A stretch of 64,000 nucleotides of DNA from Phlyctochytrium arcticum. Taxonomy: Eukaryota; Chytridiomycota; Chytridiomycetes; Chytridiales; Chytridiaceae. A program made the position numbers and the translations under genes. Positions 11,429 through 21,856 of this stretch are shown piece after piece (position 1 is the stretch's first letter; each line of letters begins with the position of its first letter). Under the pieces are notes generated by a model. The model saw only the letters and a list, made by a program, of their open reading frames with translations. It made no database searches and had not been told where the DNA came from. The stretch covers positions 186,001 through 250,000 of the forward strand of contig JAHLKI010000006.1 of assembly GCA_025602905.1 (NCBI GenBank), in the 5' to 3' direction.

Positions 11429-12004
11429 CTAATGATGAGGTTCGATGGCAGTGATGGACCACTGTATCGTACTAGTGCCATTCACGAGGTCCCGCCGTAT
11501 GATTGTGATGCAAGTGTCGTTTGGAACTCGCCCAATGGCTATTGATCGTGCTAATGTGGAGGTATTGAGTGCCAGTGCCTTCTGCGCTCGTGCCGAGGTA
11601 AGCTGATCCTCGGAAGGAGGTAGAGACATGGTGTTTGTGATATAATTGCTTTGCAGTGAAAATATTTCAGCATCGCAAGCATCGTAGTGCTGGATAAAGG
11701 AGTCTGCCTGCGTCGCAAAGAACCGCTGGATATTGGATGGAACAGGCATGGTCGGTGTCAAGACTGTCACTCCAAGTTCGGGGAGAGACGCTTCGTAGCG
11801 AAAAGGTCCTGCTGCCCCATCCGCCCAGTTGATCCCCATAGGTCCCTCAAGGCTGCCATGTGATGCTTGAAGATGAATATGTCTTGATGGTTGAATATTA
11901 CGACTGGTAATCAGTTTGCGAATGAGTTTGCCAAACATTCTGGAAGTGGAGTAATGTTTGATCCGGTGTGTCTGGGCCATTCTTGAAAGCTTCATTTTTG
12001 GCAA
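11429..12004 (-). CDS. Hypothetical protein, 191 residues
   Basis: A single open frame on the minus strand. I recognise no domain. The first ~35 residues are basic with Ser/Thr and resemble a mitochondrial targeting sequence. The rest is mixed, with no membrane helix. Met9 (at 11980) is an alternative start, and the decayed copy at 16590-17126 begins at the equivalent of Met9. Having a recognisable, frame-shifted relative supports this being, or having been, a real gene. It lies inside the block that was duplicated together with the receptor genes. Confidence 0.5.
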   Translation of the reverse strand: MPKMKLSRMAQTHRIKHYSTSRMFGKLIRKLITSRNIQPSRHIHLQASHGSLEGPMGINWADGAAGPFRYEASLPELGVTVLTPTMPVPSNIQRFFATQADSFIQHYDACDAEIFSLQSNYITNTMSLPPSEDQLTSARAQKALALNTSTLARSIAIGRVPNDTCITIIRRDLVNGTSTIQWSITAIEPHH

Positions 12005-12334
12005 GATTCACTACTGTCTTGCCTTCCCCGATGGGAGAAAGGTACTCTTTCGTGTTTCACTTTTACAACCCGAGCTATGACGAAGAACATGCAAACCAGC
12101 GGTTCTTCTGGAGCTATAAATACCCTTTAATAATGTGGCAATTTCCAACTCCATTAATGCTGTTATTAATAACCAGCTTGCAGGAAACTCATAAGGTTTG
12201 AGCTTATGCCTACTTGAGGGACAGCAAAATCTTGAATCAAATTGCCTTGGTCTTGAGTGGAATCCCGTAAACTTAGAATAAAATTGATGCCATGGAGCAC
12301 TCACTATTAACAAGACTGCAAATATTCCACGAAG

Positions 12335-12510
12335 CACTGAATGGAGCAAGATAGTAAGTGGTATGGATGCGTTCGACCTGCATGTATTTTGTGCACGAAG
12401 CACTGAATGCAGCAGGTACTTAGAAAGTGGTACGGAGGCTTTTGACCTGCAGGTATTTTAAAAAGTGGTACGGGGGCTTTTGACCTGCAGCATTTTATAA
12501 AAGGGCGCAA
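12335..12510 (+). promoter_or_regulatory. Promoter repeats and TATA box of receptor gene A
   Basis: A short unit (aagtggtacgg-ggcttttgacctgcag) occurs three times, diverged, at about 12355-12395, 12423-12460 and 12460-12490. The last copy runs into TTTTATAAAAGGGCG at about 12493-12507, a strong TATA box some 50 nt before the ATG at 12549. Receptor gene B keeps one copy of the unit and the same TATA box at about 17495-17540. Confidence 0.6.
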
Positions 12511-12548
12511 ATCACGTTCCCCCAGACCTATCCAAACTTTCTCTGACC

Positions 12549-13998
12549 ATGGATCCAATCGACGCGAACGGAAATTGGATAGGAGTGCCAGTTGAGCGGC
12601 CGTTGACGGAGCAACAGCAATGGCATACTGTGCTGGGAATTATTCTGCACATGTCAGCTGTGCTGCTGTCCATTCTCGGGGTTGCGGTATTCACATCTAC
12701 ACCAGACCTGCGGACAGGATCAACGCGATGGCATAATTGGATTATTTTTTACGTCTCATTTGGAGATTTTTGCTTGTGAGTTGTAAAACCCGATGGGCGA
12801 ATAACAAAGAGCAAAGTGACTGACTTCCTTTTTTCCGTATTCTAGAAATGTCTTACAAGCTGGGACTCTCATAGATATGAACGTCATGCAGAAATGGTAA
12901 GTTTACGTTTACGCAAAGCCAGATCGCGACACTGCGCAATCTTACATCCAATGTCATTTTAGGCGACATACTGAGGCCTGGTGCCAGTTCCAAGGCTACT
13001 TGTCCGTTACGGGAGGTTTCACCTCTATTTTGGGCTTGAGTCTGCTGACGCAGGAACGTGCTCATACCATCTTGATGAAGAAGACCTGGACCGGTCTCCA
13101 CACCGCCGTCGGGTTTGCGCTGTGTTGCACAATCGCTTTCGCCAATGTTGGGTTGTACTGGTGGGGCGGTAACATGATGGCAATACAGGAGTCGGGAGTC
13201 TACTGTGCTCCAGATTGTAAGTCAACGACAAACTATATTATTATGTTTTGCTGGACAAGGTTAATTGATCGACCAACAGGGGGCGGCGTTCTACGACCGC
13301 AACCATACCCGAAATTCAACAAGGCTCTGACCATCTTGAACGGCACGATAGTGACCATGTCTATTTTCCAACTCACGGGCATACATATTGCCATCTGGCT
13401 TACTGTGCTTGCTACGACGCGTCGCTTTACAACCAGAGACCCCAATGCAGGTACTCTGCACAACCTCAATAATGCACCCAAGAGTGGCAAATCCACCAAG
13501 AAGCCGCATGATACCCCAGTAAACGCAAAAAACTCTGTGGACTTCGGGGCTTCTGACCATCTTCCGGCAGTTATCTTTTCCAAGCTAGAGCAAGGTTGGT
13601 GTGGAACAAATCCTCAAACTTTGCTCAAGGGACGCTGACTTTTCTCGTTTTCCAGATGTCGCGCGGAAATGCGCAAAAATGGTGACAAGTTTTTTGATCC
13701 ACTGGGCACCCCATACCGCCAAAATGCTTCTGGTCAGCTTCACGCAGCGACCGACGACTGCGCAATTTGACTTGATTTCGTCCCTACTGGCTGTCGGCCC
13801 AGGTAACTTTTCTTGTGTCAGGCTACCTCATTGAGCGTAGCTATGTCCACTTTGACAACAGGAATTTCAAACCCGCTCATCAACTATGCGTTCGATGTCA
13901 AATGGCGAAATGGTGCTAAATGGCTCTTCACCCGAATTGGCTCGCAATGCAGCAAGGTATTTGCAACCATTTCAGGTGCCTTGAAATCAAGCGATTAG
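12549..13998 (+). CDS. Rhodopsin-like GPCR, array 1 copy A (intact)
   Basis: Six exons, 12549-12775, 12846-12896, 12963-13216, 13280-13594, 13656-13802 and 13862-13998, encode 376 residues with seven hydrophobic helices. Class A landmarks fall at the expected spacing. Asp73 in TM2 (S-F-G-D) matches 2.50. Cys100 opens TM3 (3.25), and exactly 25 residues later Arg125 sits at 3.50 in Q-E-R-A-H. Cys174 (V-Y-C) is the loop-2 disulfide partner. TM6 has H-W-A-P-H with Trp299 and Pro301. TM7 has N-P-L-I-N-Y from Asn335. Position 7.43 is Val, so it cannot bind retinal by a Schiff base. The third intracellular loop is ~75 residues and Lys/Ser-rich. Ligand and G protein partner are unknown. Confidence 0.8.
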
Positions 13999-14435
13999 TT
14001 TTTGAGGCTGTACAAAGTATATACCCAGCCGACAGTCCTAAACAATTTCTAAGCTGAGTAACAAATCTCGATATATTTCTTCATGTACAGTACTCGGAAA
14101 GCCTTCATTGTACTTCCTAAATGTATCCAGTCGATCTTCCCAAAGGTAGCTCAAGCCAAATACTATATTTCTTGTGTTTCTTCTGAGTCGCTTGCCAACA
14201 CAAGTGCTTGCAGGCATTCGAATGAAATATTTTCCCACGCATGTACGGCGCATTCATAGCAGCCCTATCTTGGTATAGCGAGATCAAATATATTACGTAT
14301 GCGGTGCGGCATTTTATACATCTTGACAAGATCCTTTACTCGAAAAATGGGAAGATATTACATCTGAAGAAACAGCTTGCCCTATCTCTAATGCATGGTT
14401 CGGTTATGCCTCCAGCCACCTGCGAGCAGATCGCA
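13999..14435. other. 3' flank of receptor A
   Basis: The first ~290 nt match the 3' flank of copy B (from 19047) clearly, including a shared TTTTCCCACGC element and the stretch after it. Similarity ends near 14285, which marks the edge of the duplicated unit or of the ankyrin-gene insertion. Confidence 0.6.
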
Positions 14436-15662
14436 TCAAATTGGGCACCTTGACTGTCGCAGACCCAGCGAATACTGGACGTCTGCAATGCCGCCGGCAA
14501 TAAGCACCTGCGCCGGCTCAGCAATATCCACATCACAGCGCGAAACAAGCAAATCCAACACAGACCACCGGGTGTCCGTCATGACATTGACATTTGCGCC
14601 GCGGTCAAGCAGCAGCTGCATGGCCTCTGCAATCGCGGCTGCGTCGCGCGGCTGCAGCGCAAGGAGATGCAGCGGCGCCAATCTCGGCCGGATGGTTCGC
14701 AACGCGACAGACATGGCAGCGGCGGTCTGGTTCGCCAGGTTGTGGAGGATGTCGTCTTGGGGCGCCCAGGCGTCTAGGGTTCTTGCGAGTGATGGGTCCA
14801 TGTCGAGCACGCGGCGGAGTAGCCGCAGCTGCGCGGGGAGGTTGGGCGTCCATCCCGTTCCAGCAGCGATGGCCGACAAAAGCGAGTCGCGCTCGTCCTT
14901 GCCCAGCCGTTGTTGCAAGCCTAGGGGTTGGTAATTCAGCATGAGGTCCGCAAGGTCTGCGCGGCCTTCCTTGCAGGCAAAGCGGAATGCGCTGGGAGGG
15001 GCATACGGGTCCGCGCCGGCCTTTAGTAGCAGCTCGGTAGCGGCGATGCCGTTGGTGTACAGCACCGCGTAGTGCAGCGTGGACAGCAGGCCCGGTCCGA
15101 ACGGGTATACGGTAGTCGCGCGACGGTCCGGCTGGGCACGGGACGCCAGGAGCAGGCGGATAGTGTCCAGCTGTGAGTACTTAACGGCGACGTGGAGAGG
15201 GGTTTCCCAATTAATGCCCTTTTGGTTCGGCTCTGTTTTTTCGAGACTCAGCAGCTTGGCCAAACGCTCAGTGTCGCCATGATACGCGGCAACGTGCAGC
15301 GGAAACGCGTCCGCGCGCTTGACGTAGAGCTTCACCATGTCATCAAAAGTTTCGTCACCGACCGATTCGAGATGCACCACTCGGACGCCGTCTTCAGGCC
15401 GGATATCATCGGACAAGACTTTCTTGCCGCCCACATCGGCATACGTGAAGCCAGTTTCGTCACCCGTGAAGCCAGTTGACGGGCCCCCGGCTTGCTTGCT
15501 GCTTGCGAAAGGGTCCAGGAGAAGCAACAGAATGAGCAGAAGGACGCTGGGAACGACGGGGTGGTTGTGCGTGAACTGCCTGACGTTTCGAAACAACTGA
15601 GCGAGTTGCTGTCCCAACGTCAGCCCCCGGGGCGTTTCCGGCGCTCCATCAGGGACGTCCAT
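14436..15662 (-). CDS. Ankyrin-repeat protein with one membrane helix
   Basis: An intronless minus-strand frame of 408 residues. Residues ~35-50 (P-S-V-L-L-L-I-L-L-L-L-L-D) form one membrane anchor. From ~115 on there are ankyrin repeats (F-P-L-H-V-A-A-Y-H-G, T-P-L-H-V-A-V-K-Y, L-L-L-K-A-G-A-D-P, L-L-L-D-R-G-A-N-V-N). The gene is visibly richer in G+C than the receptor genes on either side and has no introns, unlike most neighbours. It sits between receptor copies A and B in the opposite orientation, where the other copies have only spacer, so it looks inserted. The function is unknown; ankyrins bind proteins. Confidence 0.75.
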   Translation of the reverse strand: MDVPDGAPETPRGLTLGQQLAQLFRNVRQFTHNHPVVPSVLLLILLLLLDPFASSKQAGGPSTGFTGDETGFTYADVGGKKVLSDDIRPEDGVRVVHLESVGDETFDDMVKLYVKRADAFPLHVAAYHGDTERLAKLLSLEKTEPNQKGINWETPLHVAVKYSQLDTIRLLLASRAQPDRRATTVYPFGPGLLSTLHYAVLYTNGIAATELLLKAGADPYAPPSAFRFACKEGRADLADLMLNYQPLGLQQRLGKDERDSLLSAIAAGTGWTPNLPAQLRLLRRVLDMDPSLARTLDAWAPQDDILHNLANQTAAAMSVALRTIRPRLAPLHLLALQPRDAAAIAEAMQLLLDRGANVNVMTDTRWSVLDLLVSRCDVDIAEPAQVLIAGGIADVQYSLGLRQSRCPI

Positions 15663-15839
15663 GTAGGTAGACTTTGTAGTGGTGCGGTTTTGCTAGTACA
15701 GTACAGTAGTTGTTCAAGTGCTAGGTGCTAAATGAGTGCTGCACTCACCGTATGAACGGCATCAAATGGTGCACATGCGCCGCTTTGTTATGCTGAGGGT
15801 TTACTTCGAAGGGTGCTGAGGGTTTTACCCCGAAGTGTT

Positions 15840-16125
15840 GTCCCACATTTTTGCAGTGAATAGCATAATCGGAATTGACCGGAGGTGCATAGGGGATCCC
15901 AGGAATACCCGAAAGTATTTTTGGCTAGGCAACTTTTGCCAGCAGGGAATACCCTCAGAATATAAGTACCAATTCCGGTAACGGAAGGATTTATGACAAA
16001 GTGCCCTCAGAACATGGAGCCCCGACGGGGGGACTATAAATAGCTTGCTTAGTGCTGAAAGTTCAGCTCTATAAAGGCGTGTTGATAATAACCAGGTTGC
16101 TAGAGTTTGCGCTTAGGTCTAATTT
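15840..16125 (+). repeat. Receptor upstream module, copy 1
   Basis: This module contains a conserved CGGAATTGACCGGAGGTGCA segment, a stretch with 'cccgaa-tatttttggcta', 'accctca' motifs, and then TATAAATAGC at 16035-16044 followed by 'gtgctgaaagttcagctc'. Two more copies stand directly before receptor genes C and D (about 19630-20060 and 22320-22515). Here it precedes the duplicated questin-oxidase block rather than a receptor start, so it has been separated from its gene. Confidence 0.7.
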
Positions 16126-16169
16126 GGGGACGGCAAAATCTTGAATCCAATGGAGTGTCAAATTACAAA

Positions 16170-16510
16170 GACGGTTGATGACAATGCTCGAGGCAACATG
16201 GTAGAACTGGTAAGGTATTGACGATGGCAAGTGCTGCTCCTCGAAAGGCAAAGCAGGATGAACGACGCTGGGGTAGGATGGAAATGAGGGTGCACTTGAG
16301 CGGCTCTTGCTTCAAGCCCTCTCCATTATTGTCCTTCTTTTATACAGCTATGTATGGCAAGAGATTAGAAATGCTATTGGAAATGCCTGTAGGAAATGGC
16401 GTTGGGTCACTGGCAAATATATTTACGATGTTCAACTCACAAATCGAGGAATCAAAGAATCAAGATTAGACTTTATACAAATGAATACAAACAACTAATT
16501 ATACAAGAGC
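16170..16510 (-). pseudogene. Copied 5' end of the questin oxidase gene
   Basis: The sequence from 16170 follows 10933-11320 with many substitutions and small indels: start-codon region, upstream in-frame part and 5' flank. The body of the gene is missing. It is the left edge of the block that was duplicated with the small unknown gene and a receptor gene. It has no capacity to make the enzyme. Confidence 0.75.
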
Positions 16511-16589
16511 TAGACTAGATAGATTAAATATCAGAGGAAAAAGAACGAAACTACGGGCGACATATATGTCCAAGTGGAATAACGAGGAG

Positions 16590-17126
16590 GCTAATGATGA
16601 GATTCGATGGGAGTGATAGACCACTGCATGTATCGTACTAGTGCCATTCACGAGGTTCCGCCGTATTACTGTGATGCAAGTGTCGTTTGGAACTCGCCCA
16701 ACGGCTACTGTTCGTGCTAATGTGGAGGTACTGAGCACCAATGCCTTCTGCGCTCGTGCCGTGGCAAGCTGATCCTCGGAAGGAGGTGAAGACATGGTGT
16801 TTGTGATATAATTGTTTTGCAGTGAAAAAATTTCAGCATCGCATGCATTGTAGTGCTGAAGTCTTCCTGCGTAGCAAAAAACCGCTGGATACTGGATAAA
16901 ACAGGCATGGCCGGCGTTAAGACTGTCACTCCAAGTTGAGAGAGCGACGCTTCATAACGAAAAGGCCCTGCTGCCTCATCCGCCCAGTTGATCCCCAGAG
17001 GTCCCTCATAGCATGCTTGAAGGTGAATATGTCTTGATGTTTGTTGCGACTACTAATCAGCCTGCGAATGAGCTTGTCAAACATTCTGGACGTGGGGTCA
17101 GGCTTGACCCGGCATGCCTGGGCCAT
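16590..17126 (-). pseudogene. Decayed copy of the 191-residue unknown gene
   Basis: Co-linear with 11429-11980. The start and the first ~30 codons are recognisable, then indels shift the frame (one near 17025-17040, another near 16860), so the similarity is split over several short frames. It is therefore a pseudogene. Its presence dates the block duplication as old enough for decay, while DNA similarity is still easily seen by eye. Confidence 0.75.
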
Positions 17127-17494
17127 TCCTATTTTTTACGAGATGTGAACGGTGCAAAAACTTCATCTTTTGCCTTCCCCCATGGGAAAAAGGAGCTTTT
17201 TCCATGTTTCACTTAGTTCACCAAAGTTCCAAATGACGGAAGGCTGATTACAGAACTTTGGATACAATTCTTCCGGGGCTAAAAATACCGTTTAAGATGT
17301 TGTAATTTCCGGCTCAATGAATGCATGTTTATAATAACCAGCTTGCGGGAAATAAGGTTTGAGCTTATGCACGGCAAAATTTTGGATCAAATTGCCTTGA
17401 GTCGAATTCCCTAAATTTAGATAAGAACGGAGCAGTCATTATTAACATGAATGCAAATATTCCACGAAGCACTGAATAGAACAGGCAATGGAAA

Positions 17495-17560
17495 AGTGGT
17501 ACGGAGGCTTTTGACCTGCAGGTATTTTATAAAAGGGCGCAAACCACGTTCCCCCAGACC
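17495..17560 (+). promoter_or_regulatory. TATA box and promoter unit of receptor copy B
   Basis: One copy of the 'agtggtacggaggcttttga' unit is followed by TTTTATAAAAGGGCGCAA at about 17525-17542, ~45 nt before the start codon at 17581. It is nearly identical to the promoter of copy A. Confidence 0.6.
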
Positions 17561-17580
17561 TATCCAAAAAAAATCTGATA

Positions 17581-19046
17581 ATGAATCCAATCGATGCGAA
17601 CGGAAATTGGATAGGAGTGCCAGTTGAGAGGCCGCTAACCGAGCGCTAACCGAGCAACAGCAATGGCATATCGTGCTGGGAGTTATCCTGCACGCGCCAG
17701 CTATACTTTTGTCCATTCTTGGGGTTGCTGTCTTCGCGTCTACACCAGACCTGCGGACAGGATCAACGCGATGGCATAATTGGATCATTTTTTACGTCTC
17801 ATTTGGAGATTTTTGCTTGTGAGTAGTAAAACCCGGTCGGCGATTACAAAAGAGCAGAGTGACTGACTTCCTTTTTTGCGTGTTCCAGAAATGCCTTTCA
17901 AGACGGGACTTTGATAGATATGAATGTCATGCAAAAATGGTAAGTTCACGTTGAAACAAAACGCAGATCGCAAGACTATGCAGTCTTACATCCAATGTCA
18001 TTTTAGGCGACTTCCTGAGGCTTGGTGCCAGTTCCAAGGCTACTTGTCCGTTACGGGAGGGTTCAACTCTATCTTGGGCTTGAGTCTGCTGACTCAGGAA
18101 CGTGCTCACACCATCTTGATGAAAAAGACCTGGACCGGTCTCCATACCGCTGTCGGCTTTGCGCTGTGTTGCACAATCGCATTTTCGAACGTTGGGTTGT
18201 ACTGGTGGGGCGGTAACATGATGGCAGTACAAGAGTCGGGAGTCTACTGTGCTCCAGATTGTGGGTCAACGAAAAGCTACATCTTTACGTTTTCTGGAAA
18301 AGTTAATTGATCAACCAACAGGGGGCGGCGTTCTGCGACCGCAACCATACCCGAAATTCAACCAAGCTCTAACCATCTTGAACGGTATCATAGTGACCAT
18401 CTCTATTTTCCAACTTACGGGTATACATATTGCCATCTGGCTTACTGTGTGGGCTACGACGCGTCGCTTTACTACCAAAGACCCCAATGCAGGTACCCTG
18501 CACAAGCTCAATAATGCACCCAAGAGTGGCAAATCCATAAAGACGCCGCATGATACCCCAATAAACACAAATAACTCTGTGGAGTCCGCGGCTTGTGACC
18601 ATCTTCCGGCAGTTATCTTTTCCAAACTAGAGCAAGGTTGCTAGAACCAAATCTTCAAACTTTGCTCAAGGGAGGCTAACTTTCCTCGTTTTTCAGATGT
18701 CGCGCGCAAATGCGCAATAATGGTGACAAGCTTTTTGATCCACTGGGCACCCCATACCGCCAAAATGCTTATGGTTAGCTTCACGCAGCGACCGACGACT
18801 GCACAATTTGAATTGATTTCGTCCCTACTGGCTATCTTGCCAGGTAACTTTTCCCGTGTCACGCGACCGCATTGAGTACAGCTAATGTCCACCTTGAAAA
18901 CAGGAATTTCGAACCCACTTATTAACTACGCGTTCGATGTCAAATGGCGAAATGGTGCCAAACGGCTCTTCACCCGCATCGGCTCACAGTTCACCAAGGC
19001 ATTTTCAACCATTTCAGGTGCCTTTAAGTCAAAGTCAAGCGATTAG
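17581..19046 (+). pseudogene. Rhodopsin-like GPCR, array 1 copy B (frameshifted)
   Basis: Same six-exon layout as copy A: 17581-17818, 17889-17939, 18007-18260, 18322-18636, 18697-18843 and 18904-19046. Exon 1 is 238 nt against 227 in A, C and D because 'gagcgctaacc' is duplicated in tandem at about 17638-17660. Reading from the start codon hits TAA within the duplication, before TM1. No in-frame ATG upstream of TM2 rescues it. All later exons are open and retain the class A landmarks (E-R-A-H, H-W-A-P-H, N-P-L-I-N-Y). Intron 3 starts GTGGGT instead of GTAAGT. The lesion looks recent. A sequencing error is possible but would have to be an exact 11-nt tandem duplication. Confidence 0.78.
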
Positions 19047-19630
19047 TTTTTCAGGCTGTACAAACTATATACCCCGTCTACTGTCCCAAACAATTTCTTT
19101 GTTTAGTAACAAATTTTGATATTTTTCCTCACTCGGAAAGCCGTCTCTTGGTGAATGTGTCGAGCCAATTTTCCCACGCGCGCTCGGCGCATTCCTAGCA
19201 GCCCTGACTTGGTGTAGCGAGAATCAAGGATTTTACACCCCCCGATAGCTGATCATTGAAGACTTGGAATGAATTGGACACTGTCTGTACTTGGCATCCT
19301 GCCACTCCCTGTCAGTCGGGTATGGGTAGCACGCCTGAGCGTCATCCGTTGTCAGGGCTTGTTCATTCGGCAGGTGAGTTATTACACACTCCTTAGCAGA
19401 TTCCGACTTCCATGGCCATCGTCCTGCTGTTCAGATGAACTGACAACTTTTGTGGGGTGTCTGAAGAAGCGAGCAGGATCAGAGTATCTCTTGTCGGAGT
19501 GGATTTCCTTCCACCCAGGAAATCGAGCGACTCTCCCTCATGAGTCCACATGCTGAGCCCGAGGTCATTTTCATCGTATCCGAATAAACATCCGAGTACC
19601 TAATCTTCTGCCTGCCGTTTTACGCATTTC
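19047..19630. other. 3' flank of receptor B
   Basis: Spacer shared with the flanks of A (13999-14285), C (21860-22300) and D (24290-24800). Common segments include 'gcagtgtctgtacttagca'-like sequence, a block ending in 'tcgcatccgaataa' and 'ctgcccg'. No gene is seen. Confidence 0.55.
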
Positions 19631-20060
19631 ACAATCGGAATTCACCGGAGGTGCATAAGTAGAATTGAGTGATGTTTCCCGGGAACACCCGAAAAAATTC
19701 TGGCCACCTACCATTGGGATGGCGCCTGTGGATAGTACTTCGGTATATGTAGCACCCTCAATCAACAGCAATTCCTATAATGGAAGGCCCCCTTCGGATA
19801 GTACTCGGTACAACACCCTCAACATACAAATAACAACTCTCTTAACTGAAGGGGCCTGCGGGCAGTACTTCTATGACACCCTCAGTATGTAAATAACAAT
19901 TCTGATAACGCCTGCGGACCGTACTTTCGGGAAAAAACCCATAACACATAAGTAGAAATCTCTATAAACAAAGAATACATCACGCGATGGCTAGGCCCGA
20001 CGGAGGGGCTATAAATAGCTGTTTGGTGCTGCCGGTTCAGCCCAATAACGCTAAACGAGT
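19630..20060 (+). promoter_or_regulatory. Receptor upstream module, copy 2, with minisatellite
   Basis: Second copy of the module seen at 15840. It starts with CGGAATTCACCGGAGGTGCA and ends with TATAAATAGC at 20010-20019, about 305 nt before the start codon of copy C. Between them, 19730-19935 holds about 3.5 tandem units of ~60 nt, each with 'gtactt', 'caccctca' and 'taacaa-tct' elements, which are not expanded in the other copies. Confidence 0.65.
19730..19935 (+). repeat. Minisatellite, ~60-nt unit
   Basis: Units begin near 19730, 19797, 19861 and 19916, each with GG-x-x-x-GTACTT followed by CACCCTCA and an AT-rich stretch. The units differ by substitutions and small indels. They lie in the upstream module of receptor C. 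Confidence 0.6.
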
Positions 20061-20314
20061 TGCGAAAAAGGCATAGAGGGTGAGCTTACGTCCACTTGGA
20101 GAAGGCAAAACCTGGAATCCCATGGAAGTGCCAAATTACAATACCCTAAATTTAGATAAGAAAACGTGGTATGAACGTCAATATGAATGCAAACAGTTTA
20201 ACTGAGAATTGAATATAGGGAGCCAGTGAAAAAGTGAACCTATAACTATTAAGCTATACGTATGCTGCACCCGTCTCCGACAACCTGGGCAATTTTTTTC
20301 ACATGCGGCTGACA

Positions 20315-21856
20315 ATGAATCCAATCGATGAGAATGGACATTGGATAGGAGAGCCCATGGAGAGGCCGCTAACCGAGCAACAGCAATGGCATATTGTGCT
20401 GGGCATTCTCTTGCACACCTCAGCTTTGCTGCTGTCCGTTCTTGGGGTTGCTGTATTCGCATCGACACCAGCCTTGCGGACCGGGTCAACGCAATGGCAT
20501 AATTGGATCATATGTTACATCTCCTGGGGGGATTTTTGCTTGTGAGTACCGAAATCCAATCGGAGGATACAAAAGAGCAGGTCAACCGAGTTCCTATTTT
20601 GCGTATTCCAGAAATTTCTTTCAAGCTGGGACTGTAATAGATATGGCATTCATGCAGAAATGGTGAGTTTACGTTCACGAAAACCCAAGATCGCAAGACT
20701 GCGCAATCTTACATTCAAATTCTTTCAACGTCATTTTAGGCGACATACTGAAGCCTGGTGCCAGTTCCAAGGCTACATGTCCATCATGGGAGGCTTGACG
20801 TCTATCTTGGGCTTGAGTCTGCTGACACAGGAACGTGCTCATACCATCTTGATGAGAAAGACCTGGACCGGTCTCTACACCGGTATCGGCATTGCGTTAT
20901 GTGCCACAATCGCACTCTAACGTTGCGCTGTATTGGTGGGGTGGGAACAAAATGGCAGTACAAGAGTCGGGGGTGTACTGTGGTCCAGATTGTAAGTCAA
21001 CGACGCGCCAAATTCTTTATTTTTGCTGGACGAAATTAACTGATCGACAAACAGGGGGCGGCATTCTGCGACCGCAGCCGTACCCGAAAGTCAACCAAGC
21101 TCTGACCATCTTAAACGGCATCATAGTGTTCACCTCTACTTTCCATCTTACGGGTATACATATTGCCATTTGGCTTTCCGTGCGGAATGCGGCGCGTCGC
21201 TTTGCCATTAAAGACACTTCTGGGAGTCTGACCCTCCACAAGCTTAATAATACACCTAAGAGTGTCAGCAAATCGAAGAGCAAGGTGTTTCTCGAGAGTT
21301 TAAGGAAATTGCCAAGCAAGGTGTTGCCCGAGAGTGTCAACAAATCGACAAGCAGGGAGGTTCTCGAGACTCCTCCAGTAGCCATAATTCACACCGTGGA
21401 GTCCGCGTCTCCTGACCATCTTCCGGCAGTTATCTTCTCCAAACTAGAGCAAGGTTGGTGTGAACCAAACCTTCATTTTTGTACAAAGGATGCTAACATT
21501 TCTCTTTTTCCAGATGTCGCACGGAAATGCGCAATTATGGTGACAAGCTTTTTGATCATCTGGGCACCCCATACCTATAAAGCACTTCTGGTAGGCTTCA
21601 CGCAACGACCGACGACTGCACAATTTGAAATGATCGGGTCCCTACTCGCTATCTGCCCAGGTACTTTTCTCGTGTCACGCTAGCGCATTGAGTACAGCTA
21701 ACGTGCGTGTTGACAACATGTATATCAAATCCACTTATCAACTATTTATTCGATCACCGTTGGCGAAATGGTGCCAAATCCCTCTTTACACGGATTGCGT
21801 CGCAATTTACCACCGAATTTGCAACCATTTCAGGCGCCTTCAAATCAAGCGATTAG
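20315..21856 (+). pseudogene. Rhodopsin-like GPCR, array 1 copy C (two lesions)
   Basis: Exons at 20315-20541, 20612-20662, 20740-20991, 21055-21453, 21514-21660 and a relic of exon 6 up to 21856. Exon 3 is 252 nt instead of 254: near 20917 two bases are missing relative to copy D, giving an immediate TAA at 20918-20920 in the TM4 region. The exon 6 acceptor is also destroyed: where A, B and D have ACAG, this copy has ACAT near 21716, and exon 6 contains further changes. Exon 4 is longer than in A by 84 nt through Lys/Ser-rich repeats in the third loop, as in D. Two independent lesions make this a pseudogene. Confidence 0.82.
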
